From CAVSDF01 sp963726715 (GTDB lineage: Bacteria; Bacteroidota; Rhodothermia; Rhodothermales; BA12): a DNA stretch of 64,000 nucleotides. Within the stretch, counting starts at the first letter, position 1; each line of letters opens with the position of its first letter. The position numbers and the translations under genes are program-made. Under the pieces are notes generated by a model that made no database searches, had not been told where the DNA came from, and worked only from the letters and a program-made list of their open reading frames with translations. The stretch covers positions 186,001 to 250,000 of the forward strand of contig CAVSDF010000007.1 of the NCBI GenBank assembly GCA_963726715.1. Direction: 5' to 3'. Shown piece by piece: positions 18,886 to 29,101 of this stretch.

Positions 18886-19443
18886 TCAGCGGAGGCCGTC
18901 GAAGAGGACGTCGAGGGCGAGCGGCGGTGCGTCGGGGAGGGCGGCGACGGCGAGCGAGGCGCCCGGTCCGAGGCGGCGGATCTCGGCGTAGGCGCCGTCG
19001 GGGGCGATGGCGCCGCGGGCGACCTCGACCGTTCCGCCGGCGACATCGACGACCCACACCTCCGGCACGCCCGCGCGGGCGTAGCGCGTCCGCTTGGGGC
19101 CGCGGTCGAAGCGCAGCGTCGCATCGGACACCTCGACGACGAGGAGGGCCGCCTCGACGCGCGGCACCTCACGCGGCGGACCGCCTGCGCGCACGAGCGT
19201 GAGGTCCGGCTCCGGTTCGTCGTGCGGCCCGAGGCGCAGCGGCGACTGCACGAGCACGTCGAACGTGCGCGGCGTCATCTGCGCGGCGATGCCCGCGAAG
19301 TGCAGCGTCAGCCGCGCGACGAGGGTGATGTGCGGACCGGCGACGGGGCTCATGGCGAGAATCTGTCCGTTGACGAGTTCGACGCGCTCGCCCGGCCCGA
19401 TGGCCCCCGACGCCGCGAGCGCGTGGTACGCATCGACCGTCAC
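18886..19443 (-). CDS. Uma2 family (DUF820) putative endonuclease
   Basis: A 185-residue protein of the Uma2 family, a PD-(D/E)XK nuclease-fold group that is often multi-copy in cyanobacteria and high-GC environmental bacteria. Typical landmarks are 'VELVNGQILAMSPVAGPH', 'EPEPDLTLVRAG' with the metal-binding Asp, and 'ALLVVEVSDATLRFDRGPK', which carries the Glu of the E-x-S/D pattern and the catalytic Lys further on. The frame begins at a GTG, yet the preceding in-frame codons read 'APRRWP', which resembles the usual family N-terminus. The real start is probably upstream and obscured by a frameshift. The role of Uma2 proteins is not established. Confidence 0.8.
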   Translation of the reverse strand: MTVDAYHALAASGAIGPGERVELVNGQILAMSPVAGPHITLVARLTLHFAGIAAQMTPRTFDVLVQSPLRLGPHDEPEPDLTLVRAGGPPREVPRVEAALLVVEVSDATLRFDRGPKRTRYARAGVPEVWVVDVAGGTVEVARGAIAPDGAYAEIRRLGPGASLAVAALPDAPPLALDVLFDGLR

Positions 19444-19678
19444 CGGCCACCGCCGCGGCGCCCCCGCAGCGCGAAACCGGGCGGCGCAGCGGCGCGCGCA
19501 TCGTCTCGGAGGCGGAGGATGGGGCGGACATGGGCGTGGGGGCGGGCGGAGACATGCGACGTCAGAGCGAGATCGTCAGATCCTTCCCGAACCGGATGCC
19601 CGCCACCTCGCACGCGAGGCGGATGCGCTTTTCGATGTCGCTGCGACTGACGTTCAGGCCGAGATACCATCCGCCGGG

Positions 19679-20724
19679 TCAGTTCGGATGAGATTGATCC
19701 TGCAGATCGGGACGGCCCGGAAACAGCGCCGCCCGGTCGCGCGACAGGTACATCCGCGTGCGCCCGCCGGTCTGCGCGAAACGCTCCGCGAAGCCACCAT
19801 CTGCTGCCATGAGCGCGGTGATTACCTGCCGGTACACATCGGCAGAGTTGCGCGCCGCATGAAACACGCCATCGAGCGTGTAGCCGCGGGTCGCCTTGTC
19901 GGATGGCAACGCGTGCGTCTTGTGGGCCGGTGCCACCCGCGCCGCCTCGCCCGTGTTCGGACCTGCCGCACCGGGGTCTGCCGCCGCAGGACGGGCAGGC
20001 GCGGGGTCTCGGACGACCGGGGGCGACGGGCGGGCGGGCCGCGCAGGGGATGCAGGGTCGCGCTGGCACGTCCGCAGGAACGCCTCGACGCGCGCTTCGT
20101 CGGGGCGGACGCCGCAGAGGCCTTCGACTTTCTCCGCGAGCAGGGCCACGAGCGAGGCGTCGGGCTCGGCGAGGAGGCGCGCCCATGCGCCGGGCAGGTG
20201 GCGCTCGCCTTCGCGGCTCCGCGCGATGCGGTCGTAGTCGTCGCGCGCGGCGCGCATGGCCTCCTCGGTGCGCACGCGGTCGTAATCGAGATAGCGGTGC
20301 AGGCTCTCCGCAGCGTCTGCGGCGGTGCGCTCGTAGAGGTCGAGCAGGTAGACGCGGCGCTCGTCGTACGACCCGGCTCCCGCGGGCACGTAGACGTGCC
20401 ACTCGCGCCCGTCGGTCATGACGGCCATCGGCACGCCTTCGTGAAAGGCGTACTCGAAGAGTTGCTGATCGGCCCCGCGCGCCTGCCCCGGCTGCTTGAC
20501 CTCGACGAACACGCGCGGCTTGCCCGCCGGGTGGCAGAGCGCGAAATCGACGCGGCGCCCCTTCACCGAGTACTCCGGGTAGACGACGCGCGGGTCGTAG
20601 ACGGGCCACGCGAGCGCATCGAGCAGCGCCGAGAACGATCCCGCCGCGAGATCGCCGCTTCGTTCGGGTATTCTCCGGCCCTCAGACGGCTCCGGATGTC
20701 GGAGAGGTGGTCGGCGAGCGTCAT
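19679..20724 (-). CDS. Stand-alone HsdR N-terminal-like nuclease, one frameshift
   Basis: About 348 residues once the frame is repaired. The ATG at 20724 gives 'TLADHLSDIRSRLRAGEYPN'. Near 20645 a base seems to be missing, after which 'SALLDALAWPVYDPRVV' continues. The core 'VDFALCHPAGKPRVFVEVKQ' and 'QQLFEYAFHEGVPMAVMTDG' match the N-terminal nuclease domain of type I restriction subunit R (a PD-(D/E)XK fold, Asp in 'VDFAL', Glu-x-Lys in 'VEVKQ'). The helicase and motor domains of HsdR are absent, and no hsdM or hsdS lies nearby. The C-terminal domain, 'KATRGYTLDGVFHAARNSAD', is a small fold often found after such nucleases. Role unknown. Confidence 0.7.
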
Positions 20725-20752
20725 CGGAGCGCGGCAGGAAACAGAGGCATCG

Positions 20753-22285
20753 TCACAGCACGATCTCCTTGCGCATCCGGGCGACGGGGATGCCGAGCTG
20801 CTCGCGGTACTTCGTCACCGTGCGGCGGGCGATGTTGAAGCCCTGCTTCTCCAGCATCTCGGCGATGTGCTGGTCGGAGAGCGGCTTCGTCTTGTCCTCG
20901 ACGCCGATGATGCGCTCGATGATGGCGCGGACCTCCTTGTTCGACACCTCCTCGCCCGAATCCATCGTGAGGCCCTCCGAGAAGAAGTATTTGAGCTCGT
21001 AGACGCCGAACTCCGTCTGCACGTACTTGCCGTTGACGACGCGCGAGACGGTCGAGATGTCCATCAGGATGCGCTCGGCGATGTCTTTCAGGATCATCGG
21101 ACGCAGGTTGCCCTCGCCCTTTCGGAAGAACTCCGCCTGGTAATCGACGATGGCCGACATGATCTTGAGCATCGTCTGGCGGCGCTGCTGGATCGAGTGG
21201 ATGAACCACCGCGCGCTCTCCATCCGCGTCTTGAGGAAACCCTTGGTCTCGCTGTCGTAGCGCCCGCGCGGCGACGTGCCCGCCTTCTCGCGCTTCTGAT
21301 CGGCCGACAGTTCTTCGAGCATCTGCCGGTACTGCCGCGAGACGCGCAGGGGGGGCGTGTTGCGGGCGTTGAGCGAGATGAGGAAGTCGTCGTCGTCGAC
21401 ATCGACGGTGAAGTCGGGGACGACGTAGTTCTCGCTCGGCGCGAACTCGCCCTCGCCGGGCTTGGGGTCGAGGCGCTGGATGAGCGTGAAGGCGGTCAGC
21501 AGCTCCTCGGGTGTGAGGCCGAAGCGCTGCTGGATCTGCTCGAAGTGCTTCATCGTGAACGCCTTGTAGGCGCGCCGAAGCACGTCGAGCGCGGTGTCGC
21601 GGCCGGGGGTGGCGGCGGGCATCTGCTCGAGCTGCACGATCAGGCACTCGCGCAGGTCGCGCGCGGCGATGCCGACCGGTTCGAGGCGCTGCACGCGCGC
21701 GAGGATGCGCTCGACATCGGCCTCGTCGATGTTCTTGCCGTGGTTGAACATCACGTCGTCGACGATCGATTCGAGCGGGCGGCGCAGGTAGCCGTCCTCG
21801 TCGATCGAGCCGATGATCTGCTCGGCGATGAGCGTCTCGGCGTCACTCAGGTCGAGGAAGCGGAGCTGCTCGGTGAGGTGCTCGGAGATCGACGTGCGCG
21901 AGGGCATCGGCGACTCGCGGAAGTCTTCCTCGGCGCTGTGGTCGACCTGCGCCTTGTGGCCGTAGAGATCCTCGGCGCTGTTGAGGTAGTCGTCCCACTC
22001 GTACTCGTCGTCGCGCGTCGCGGCCTCGGCGGTCGGCTCGGCGAAACGGTCGTCGTCGGCCGCGTCGTCGGGGGTGCGGTCGTCGTCGGTACGGTCATCG
22101 GTGTCGTCGACCTCAGGGGCATCCGTTTCGTCCTCGTCGCCCTCTTCGAGGAGCGGATTGATCTCGAGTTCGCCCTTGATGCGCTGTTCGAGCGCGAGCG
22201 TCGGCAGCTGCAGCAGCTTGATGTACTGGATCTGCTGCGGCGAGAGCTTCTGCTGGAGCGACTGGCGCTGCTGGAGGTTCAGCAT
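20753..22285 (-). CDS. rpoN: RNA polymerase sigma-54 factor
   Basis: A 510-residue sigma-54. The Gln- and Leu-rich region I, 'QQKLSPQQIQYIKLLQLPTL', binds enhancer-activated ATPases. A long acidic Asp-rich region II follows (residues 50-85). The core-binding domain comes next, then the HTH, and the RpoN box 'ARRTVTKYREQLGIP' that reads the -24 element, close to the C-terminus. Length is normal. Sigma-54 requires an AAA+ activator to open promoters; none is visible in this window. The gene overlaps the end of the DUF3109 gene by 7 bp, so the two are probably translated from one message. Confidence 0.98.
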   Translation of the reverse strand: MLNLQQRQSLQQKLSPQQIQYIKLLQLPTLALEQRIKGELEINPLLEEGDEDETDAPEVDDTDDRTDDDRTPDDAADDDRFAEPTAEAATRDDEYEWDDYLNSAEDLYGHKAQVDHSAEEDFRESPMPSRTSISEHLTEQLRFLDLSDAETLIAEQIIGSIDEDGYLRRPLESIVDDVMFNHGKNIDEADVERILARVQRLEPVGIAARDLRECLIVQLEQMPAATPGRDTALDVLRRAYKAFTMKHFEQIQQRFGLTPEELLTAFTLIQRLDPKPGEGEFAPSENYVVPDFTVDVDDDDFLISLNARNTPPLRVSRQYRQMLEELSADQKREKAGTSPRGRYDSETKGFLKTRMESARWFIHSIQQRRQTMLKIMSAIVDYQAEFFRKGEGNLRPMILKDIAERILMDISTVSRVVNGKYVQTEFGVYELKYFFSEGLTMDSGEEVSNKEVRAIIERIIGVEDKTKPLSDQHIAEMLEKQGFNIARRTVTKYREQLGIPVARMRKEIVL

Positions 22286-23040
22286 GGCGGCTGCGGGGAA
22301 GCGGGCGCGGAGGGAGGAACGCTCGTGGGCATGCCCGTGGAGAGTCCCGTGGCGGGCAACACCGGCAGGGCCACGAAGCCGTCGGCGACGGGCGAAGGCG
22401 GCGCGATGGCGGCGGCGAGCGGATCGGGGCGCGGCGGCATCCCGAGGTCGGCGCGGCGGGTGACGATGGCGGCGTGGAAGCGCGCGACCCAGTCGGCGCC
22501 GTAGGCGCGGGTGAGGGGGGCGGCGAGGAAGTCGGCGAGTTCGACGCTTGCGCGCGTGCCGCATCGTCGTCCGCCCTCGCAGAGCGGGATCTGCTCGTAG
22601 TTGAGCACCTCGATCTCGTCGTAGCGCTCGACGCGGATCGGGTAGAGGTGGCACGAGATCGGCTTCTCGATGGCCGTCTTGCCCGCGCGCCCGGCCTTCT
22701 CGATGGCGCAGAGGGCGATGCTCGTGCCGCGCGCGCCGCGCTCGTAGGTCACGAAGACGCACGCGCCCGAGTGCCCCCGCTCCTCGACGCACGACGTGTT
22801 GAAATGCCCCGGCGCCGTCTCCTCCCACACGCCCTGCGCCGCCACGACGCGCCGCGCCGCCGGGGTCAGCATCTGCGCGACGACCGGGTAGACGGCCACC
22901 ATGTCGGCGATTTCGCTCTCGAGGAGCGGCGCCCCTGCGTTTCCCTGCACGCAGCACGCGCCGTGACAGGCCGAGAGGTCGCACGCGAACGGCGCGTCGA
23001 GGAGGTCGTCGGAGACGAGGACGTGGTCGACCGCGAACAC
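22279..23040 (-). CDS. DUF3109 family protein (putative metal or Fe-S binding)
   Basis: A 253-residue member of DUF3109, a family typical of Bacteroidota and relatives. The conserved Cys-rich start is present: 'FACDLSACHGACCVQGNAGA', then 'FNTSCVEERGHSGACVFV', 'IALCAIEKAG' and 'PISCHLYPIRV'. These Cys are arranged as in YkgJ-type proteins, thought to bind zinc or an iron-sulfur cluster. The last ~35 residues are a Pro-rich extension. It lies upstream of rpoN and overlaps it by 7 bp. The 262 bp between it and ruvB are a divergent promoter region with no clear site I can name. Confidence 0.9.
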   Translation of the reverse strand: MFAVDHVLVSDDLLDAPFACDLSACHGACCVQGNAGAPLLESEIADMVAVYPVVAQMLTPAARRVVAAQGVWEETAPGHFNTSCVEERGHSGACVFVTYERGARGTSIALCAIEKAGRAGKTAIEKPISCHLYPIRVERYDEIEVLNYEQIPLCEGGRRCGTRASVELADFLAAPLTRAYGADWVARFHAAIVTRRADLGMPPRPDPLAAAIAPPSPVADGFVALPVLPATGLSTGMPTSVPPSAPASPQPPC

Positions 23041-23302
23041 GGGCGTCGGGGAATGCGCGGGAGGGATGCGCTTCGCGGACGACGGTTCTGCCGGAGCAGG
23101 TCAGACCGGGGCGCCGCAAAGATGGTGCCCCACGATAGGGCCACACCGCCGACCGTGTCAACCCGGCGAGGGCTGGCCCGTCCGATCCACGGCCCAGAAC
23201 CCTGTCGTGCCCCCACCGTCTGCAACACTCCGCGCACCTGTGACACGCCCTCGTCACGCGGGCCGCGTAGTTTCGCGCGAGACCTCATCCCCGCCCCGCC
23301 TC

Positions 23303-24314
<1,012 letters not shown>

Positions 24315-24382
24315 GCCCCCGCCTCCGCCTGCCGCTGCGGCCTGAACCGAAGGTCCGCGAAGCGGAACGGCCTCCGCGGCTG

Positions 24383-24429
24383 TCCTCCCCCGCGGCCGCG
24401 GGGGAGGTGCCCGAAGGGCGGAGGGGGCG
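24383..24429. repeat. Palindromic intergenic repeat, family A, copy 2
   Basis: A perfect 22-bp palindrome (24385-24406, arms CTCCCCCGCGG) is followed by GTGCCCGAAGGGCGG and AGGGGGCG. It matches the copy at 13321-13366 except in the loop, where the changes keep the stem paired. It lies just upstream of a strong terminator hairpin, between two convergent genes. Confidence 0.7.
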
Positions 24430-24446
24430 CACCGCCGCCAAACGAC

Positions 24447-24482
24447 GACGCCCCCGCCGGCCGTGGAGCCAGCGGGGGCGTC
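24447..24482. terminator. Bidirectional terminator between ruvB and the TonB-dependent receptor
   Basis: GACGCCCCCGC (24447-24457) pairs perfectly with GCGGGGGCGTC (24472-24482) around a 14-nt loop, with AAACGAC on the left and GTCGTTT or GTTT on the right, so an A-run and a T-run flank the stem. It lies in the 193 bp between two genes that converge and can serve both. Confidence 0.8.
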
Positions 24483-24507
24483 GTTTGTCCATCCGGAGAC
24501 GCGCGCG

Positions 24508-27390
24508 TCAGAACGAGAAGGTCATGCGGGCGAGGGCCATCCGGCCGATCTCGGGGGCGCCGATGAACTCGCGGCGCTTGTCGTTGAGCACGTTCTGGAC
24601 GAGCATGTCGACGCGGAGGCCGCTGGCCACGCGCGAGAAGTCGTAGCCCGCGCCGATGTCGAGGAGGAAGAACGAGTCGAGCTGGCCCGTGTAGGGGCCG
24701 GAGCGAACCGGGAAGCCGTCCTGGTAGCGGCCCGAGATGTTGGCCGACCACGACTGCGGGATGCTGTACGAACCGCCGAACTTGGTCTTGAACTTCGGCG
24801 CGTTGAGCGCCACCTCGAGCGCCACGTTGGCTTCGTCGAGCTGGTTGTTGTCGAAGAAGTCGTCGGAGACGAGGGAGGCGTTGGCGAACAGGTTGGTGCG
24901 GCCCGTCGGCGCGAACTGCATGTTGATGTCGGCGCCGTAGTACCGCACGCGCCCGAAGTTGCGGTACGAGAGGAAGCCGCCGACGCGGTTCGGGTCGGCG
25001 CTCGGAAGCACGTCCTGGTCGCTCTGCACGATGCCGCCGGGCACGCGCGCGAAGATGATCGACATCAGGTTGAGCGCGGCACCCTGGGTGAGGCGGCACG
25101 ACTGCGTATCGGCGTTGCAGGCCGCGTTGTAGGCGGCGAGCGCCCCCTGCACCTGCGCGTTTCCGGCGGCGAGCGCGTTGACGTTCGCGAGAACGCCGTC
25201 GTAGCTCAGGTACGCGAGCGGCGTCTCGATGAGAAGCGGCCCGATGAAGTTCTTCTTCTCCGAGTAGTAGCCGTCGATCTCCACGAGCAGGCGGCTGCCG
25301 AAGATGCCCTTGTAGCCGAGTTCCGCCGTCTGCGTCGTCGTCTGCTTGAGCGGGTCGGCATCGACCGGCGCGTCCTTCGGGCAGTAGCCGAAAATGCTCT
25401 GGCTCGTGCACTCGCGCGAGGTGGCGAGCGGGTTGCCGAGGATGGTCGGGATCGTCGAATTGCCGACACCGGCGGCGAGGCTTCCCATCAGGTTGAGGAA
25501 GGCCGTCCGCTGCGCCGGGTTGAGGGCTTGGATGTCAGCGGGGGCCGAGCCTCCGGCGAGTTGGCTGGCGATGACGTTGCGCCCGAAGCCGTAGACGGGC
25601 TGCGCGGGGAAGGCCGACGTCGAGAAGTCACGCCCGAAGACGCCGGGAACGGGCAGCAGGAAGCGCGCCTGCGGGTTCGCGCGGAAGTTGGCGAAGGAGA
25701 AGCCGTCGGCGTTGCCGCGTCCGTAGAGAATCGCCTTGAGCGTCTGTCCGGGGATCAGCTCGCGGGCGGCGATGTCGAGGAAGAGCGAGTTGGTGCCGGG
25801 GGCCGAGAAGGCGCGGTTGTAGGTCGCGCGGACGGTGTTGGTGCCGTTGACGGCGAAGACGAGCGCGGCGCGCGGCGAGAGCTGGAAGTCGCCGACGACG
25901 TTGTTGTAGTCGCCGCGGAGCGCCGCCGTGAGGGTGAGCGCGTCCAGTAGCGGCGTCGAGGCCTGGGCGTAGGCGCCGTACTGGTTCACCTGGTCGCGGT
26001 CCTCGTTGCGCCCGAGGATGGTGCCCTCGGTGTCGGGGAGCGTGAAGCGTGCGTCGAGGCCCGAGATGACGCGCACCTTGCGGAGCGGCTCGAAGTCGTA
26101 CTGCGTCTGGGCGACGTACTGGATGCCCTTGTCGACGACCGTCTGGCCGGTGCCGTAGACGTACGAGTCGCCCGCGTTGTTGAAGTTGGCGTATCCCTGC
26201 GCGAAGAAGCCGCCGCTCTGCACGCGCACCTGCCCGTACGAGTAGCCGAAGCGGTCGGCCTGGAGGGTGCCGATGCCCGAGAGCACGACGCCGGTGAGCG
26301 ACGAGGTGCCGCCGTTGACGGAGACCGTCGTCGCGGGGCTGACGCGGTACTGGAGCAGGCCGTTGACGAGGTACTTCTGGTAGTCGTAGTTGCGCTGGAG
26401 GCGCCCCGACGCATCGACCGTCTGCGCGTCGCTCTTCGTGTCGCTCGGGCCGAAGATCTTGTCCTGCACCAGCTGCACGCTGTCGAGCAGGTTGCCGCGG
26501 CGCAGCTCCCAGTCGTCGGCGCGGGTGAAGGCGCCCGCGATCTTGTAGCCGAGCTTCTGCCCGATGACGCCCGCGTGGCGCGCCTCGCCGCTCAGGAGCG
26601 CGCGCTCGCCGCCGGAGAGCGCGACCGTCGTGCCGCGCGAGGTGAACGGGTCGCGCGTGAGGAAGTGGACGACGCCCGCATCGACGCCCGGCCCGTAGAG
26701 CGCCGAACCCGGCCCGCGCACCACCTCGACCCGCTCGAGGTCGGTCGGCTGGTTGGGCATGATCGAGTAGATGTTGACGTTGAGCGACGGCACCGCCGCC
26801 TGCCGGTAGTCGACGAGCGTGTAGGTCGCGCCCGAGAAGGCGTTGTTGAAGCCGCGAAGCACGACCTCCTGCCGGTCGACGCCCGTCTGCGCGATGTCGA
26901 CGCCCGTCGTGTTGCGAAGCACGCCGACCGACGACGGCGTCACCGCCGCGCGGATCTCCTGCGTGCCGAGCACCGACACCGACGCGGGCGCGATGAGCAC
27001 CTGCTCCTGCTGCCGCGAGGCCGTCACGATGGTCTCGTTGATGTTGATGCCCTCCTCGGAGAGCGCCATGTCGAGCGTCCGCGTCTCCCCGGCGGCGAGC
27101 GTCACGACCTGCTGCCGCTCGGCGTAGCCGACGTAGCGGAAGGTGATCGCGTAGGTGCCCGGGTCGAGGCTGACGCGGTAGATGCCGTCGCCGTTGGAGG
27201 CGGCGCCGCCGATCGGCGAGGCGCTGCGCGCATCGAGCACGAGCACGTTGGCGCCGGGGAGCGTCTCGCTGCTGCGCGCGTCGGTGACGCGGCCCGTGAG
27301 GGTGGCGCGCTGCGCGAGCGCGAGCGTCGGCACGGACAGCGCGGCCAGAACGGCCAGCCCGCCTGCGCGGTGGAGGAATCGAAGGGTCAT
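24508..27390 (-). CDS. TonB-dependent outer-membrane receptor
   Basis: A 960-residue TonB-dependent receptor. Order: signal peptide ending near 'LALAQ' (residues 1-26); a carboxypeptidase-regulatory-like domain 'LTGRVTDARSSETLPGANVL' to 'FRYVGYAERQQVV'; a plug domain 'APASVSVLGTQEIRAAVTPS' with 'RGFNNAFSGATYTLVDYRQA' and 'LERVEVVRGPGSALYGPGVD'; then a long beta-barrel rich in alternating hydrophobic strands, ending in Phe, as outer-membrane proteins do. A Cys pair sits in a predicted outer loop ('SRECTSQSIFGYCPKDAP'). No SusD partner or degradative enzyme is adjacent, so the substrate is unknown. The start at 27390 is chosen for its signal peptide. The 259 bp upstream hold no other gene. Confidence 0.95.
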   Translation of the reverse strand: MTLRFLHRAGGLAVLAALSVPTLALAQRATLTGRVTDARSSETLPGANVLVLDARSASPIGGAASNGDGIYRVSLDPGTYAITFRYVGYAERQQVVTLAAGETRTLDMALSEEGININETIVTASRQQEQVLIAPASVSVLGTQEIRAAVTPSSVGVLRNTTGVDIAQTGVDRQEVVLRGFNNAFSGATYTLVDYRQAAVPSLNVNIYSIMPNQPTDLERVEVVRGPGSALYGPGVDAGVVHFLTRDPFTSRGTTVALSGGERALLSGEARHAGVIGQKLGYKIAGAFTRADDWELRRGNLLDSVQLVQDKIFGPSDTKSDAQTVDASGRLQRNYDYQKYLVNGLLQYRVSPATTVSVNGGTSSLTGVVLSGIGTLQADRFGYSYGQVRVQSGGFFAQGYANFNNAGDSYVYGTGQTVVDKGIQYVAQTQYDFEPLRKVRVISGLDARFTLPDTEGTILGRNEDRDQVNQYGAYAQASTPLLDALTLTAALRGDYNNVVGDFQLSPRAALVFAVNGTNTVRATYNRAFSAPGTNSLFLDIAARELIPGQTLKAILYGRGNADGFSFANFRANPQARFLLPVPGVFGRDFSTSAFPAQPVYGFGRNVIASQLAGGSAPADIQALNPAQRTAFLNLMGSLAAGVGNSTIPTILGNPLATSRECTSQSIFGYCPKDAPVDADPLKQTTTQTAELGYKGIFGSRLLVEIDGYYSEKKNFIGPLLIETPLAYLSYDGVLANVNALAAGNAQVQGALAAYNAACNADTQSCRLTQGAALNLMSIIFARVPGGIVQSDQDVLPSADPNRVGGFLSYRNFGRVRYYGADINMQFAPTGRTNLFANASLVSDDFFDNNQLDEANVALEVALNAPKFKTKFGGSYSIPQSWSANISGRYQDGFPVRSGPYTGQLDSFFLLDIGAGYDFSRVASGLRVDMLVQNVLNDKRREFIGAPEIGRMALARMTFSF

Positions 27391-27649
27391 CGGGGAGGCC
27401 AGGATGGTGAGGAGACCGTCGTGTGACGGGCGTGCAAAATCCGACCACATCCCCCCCATTTGCAAGGGAAAGCCCTTACATCGCGCAATTCCGTTCACGC
27501 CACGCCCGCGCCCGTCCGCGCCGACGGCCTCGCGCGCCCGGCCAGTGCCCCGAGAAGCGGACGACGACGTCCGTCATCCCCGCGGACCTTCGGTTCGCGC
27601 GAAAGACGACGGAGAAGAGGCGTAGGCGCTCATTCGTGGACGATCCCGT

Positions 27650-28993
27650 TCAGGCGCCCGGCGCCGCGTCCTCCCCATCCAGCCCGACGCGCGCGAAGAT
27701 CGCATCCACGTGGCGGAGGTGGTGGCCGACGTCGAAGAGGGCGTCGATCTCGCCTTCGCCGAGGTGTGCCCGGATGCTGTCGTCGGCAAGGACGAGGCCG
27801 TGGAACGAACGCCCTTCGTGCCACGCCTGCATCGCGCGGGGCTGGACGAGGTCGTAGGCCGCCTCGCGCGAGAGGCCCGCGTCGACGAGCGCGAGCATGA
27901 CGCGCTGGCTGTTGTAGAGGCCGTGCGTGGCGTCCAGGTTGGCGCGCATCCGCTCGGGGAAGACGACGAGGCGGTCGAGAATGCCGGTGAAGCGGTCGAG
28001 CGCGTAGTGGAGCGCGGTCGTCGCGTCGGGCAGGATGACGCGCTCGGCGGCGGAGTGCGAGATGTCGCGCTCGTGCCAGAGGGCGACGTTTTCGAGCGCG
28101 GTGACGGCGTATCCGCGCAGCAGGCGCGCGATGCCGGTCACGTTCTCGCTCCCGACCGGGTTGCGCTTGTGTGGCATCGCCGACGAGCCTTTCTGCCCCG
28201 CCCCGAACGCCTCTTCCACCTCGCGCACTTCCGAGCGCTGCAAGTGCCGGACTTCGACGGCCATCTTTTCGAGCGTCGCCCCGATGCCCGCGACGACCGA
28301 GACGAAGTGGGCGTGGCGGTCGCGCTGGAGCGTCTGCGTCGAGATCGGCGCGGCGGCGAGGCCGAGGATGGCGCACGTGCGCGCCTCGACCTCGGGCGGC
28401 GTGTGCGCGAACGTCCCGACCGCCCCCGACACCTTTCCGACGCGAACGCCCTCGGCCGCCTCGGCAAAGCGCGCGCGCTGGCGCTGGACCTCGGCAAAGT
28501 AGAGGGCGAGCACGAGGCCGAAGCTCGTCGGCTCGGCGTGGACGCCGTGCGTGCGTCCCATCATGGCCGTCCTCCTGTGCTCGCGGGCGCGCCGCGCGAG
28601 CACGTCGGAGAGGCGCCCGAGGGCGTCCGCGATCAGCGCGCTCGCCCGCGTCAGGCGCAGGCTGAGGGCGGTGTCGACGACATCGGACGACGTCAGGCCG
28701 TAGTGAATCCACTTGCCCTCGGGCCCGAGACGCTCCGAGAGCGCCCGCGTGAAGGCGACGACGTCGTGCCGCGTGTCGGCTTCGATGGCGTGGACGCGCG
28801 CGGTGAACGCCTCCCAGTCGTCGATGCGGGCGGCGTCGCGTTCGAGCGCCTCGACATCGGCCATCGGAATCGAGCCTGGCACGGACTCGGCCCACGCCCG
28901 GCAGGCGGCGATCTCGACGTCGAGCCACGCCTGGTACTGGGCGGTTTCGGACCAGAGCGCCGCCATCTCGGGGCGCGTGTAACGGGCGATCAT
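27650..28993 (-). CDS. purB: Adenylosuccinate lyase
   Basis: A 447-residue purine biosynthesis lyase. It removes fumarate from both SAICAR and adenylosuccinate. The fumarase/aspartase superfamily signature 'GSSAMPHKRNPVGSEN' carries the catalytic Ser loop. 'YGLTSSDVVDTALSLRL' and 'MMGRTHGVHAEPTSFG' supply the other conserved regions, with the catalytic His in the latter. Length matches the bacterial type. It is the last gene of the minus-strand cluster that starts at yceD; the gap to fabD is 108 bp. Purine synthesis is otherwise not represented in the window. Confidence 0.97.
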   Translation of the reverse strand: MIARYTRPEMAALWSETAQYQAWLDVEIAACRAWAESVPGSIPMADVEALERDAARIDDWEAFTARVHAIEADTRHDVVAFTRALSERLGPEGKWIHYGLTSSDVVDTALSLRLTRASALIADALGRLSDVLARRAREHRRTAMMGRTHGVHAEPTSFGLVLALYFAEVQRQRARFAEAAEGVRVGKVSGAVGTFAHTPPEVEARTCAILGLAAAPISTQTLQRDRHAHFVSVVAGIGATLEKMAVEVRHLQRSEVREVEEAFGAGQKGSSAMPHKRNPVGSENVTGIARLLRGYAVTALENVALWHERDISHSAAERVILPDATTALHYALDRFTGILDRLVVFPERMRANLDATHGLYNSQRVMLALVDAGLSREAAYDLVQPRAMQAWHEGRSFHGLVLADDSIRAHLGEGEIDALFDVGHHLRHVDAIFARVGLDGEDAAPGA

Positions 28994-29101
28994 CGGCGCA
29001 GGCGGGTCAGGTTCGCGCCAAACTACCGGGCCACGCCGCCACGCGAGACGCGGAACGGCGGGATTCGGGGTGAAGGGCGCCGCGCGGGTCGTGCGGGGTG
29101 C

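Noticed and set aside
20753..23257. A single 834-residue protein covering DUF3109 antisense sequence and rpoN
   Set aside because: Sigma-54 region I starts exactly at the internal Met at 22285, and the upstream part is another frame of the DUF3109 gene.
27391..27649. A Bacteroidota-type promoter (TTG-N19-TANNTTTG) upstream of the TonB-dependent receptor
   Set aside because: There is a TTTG near the right distance, but the TA and the -33 element do not fit well. It would be over-reading.
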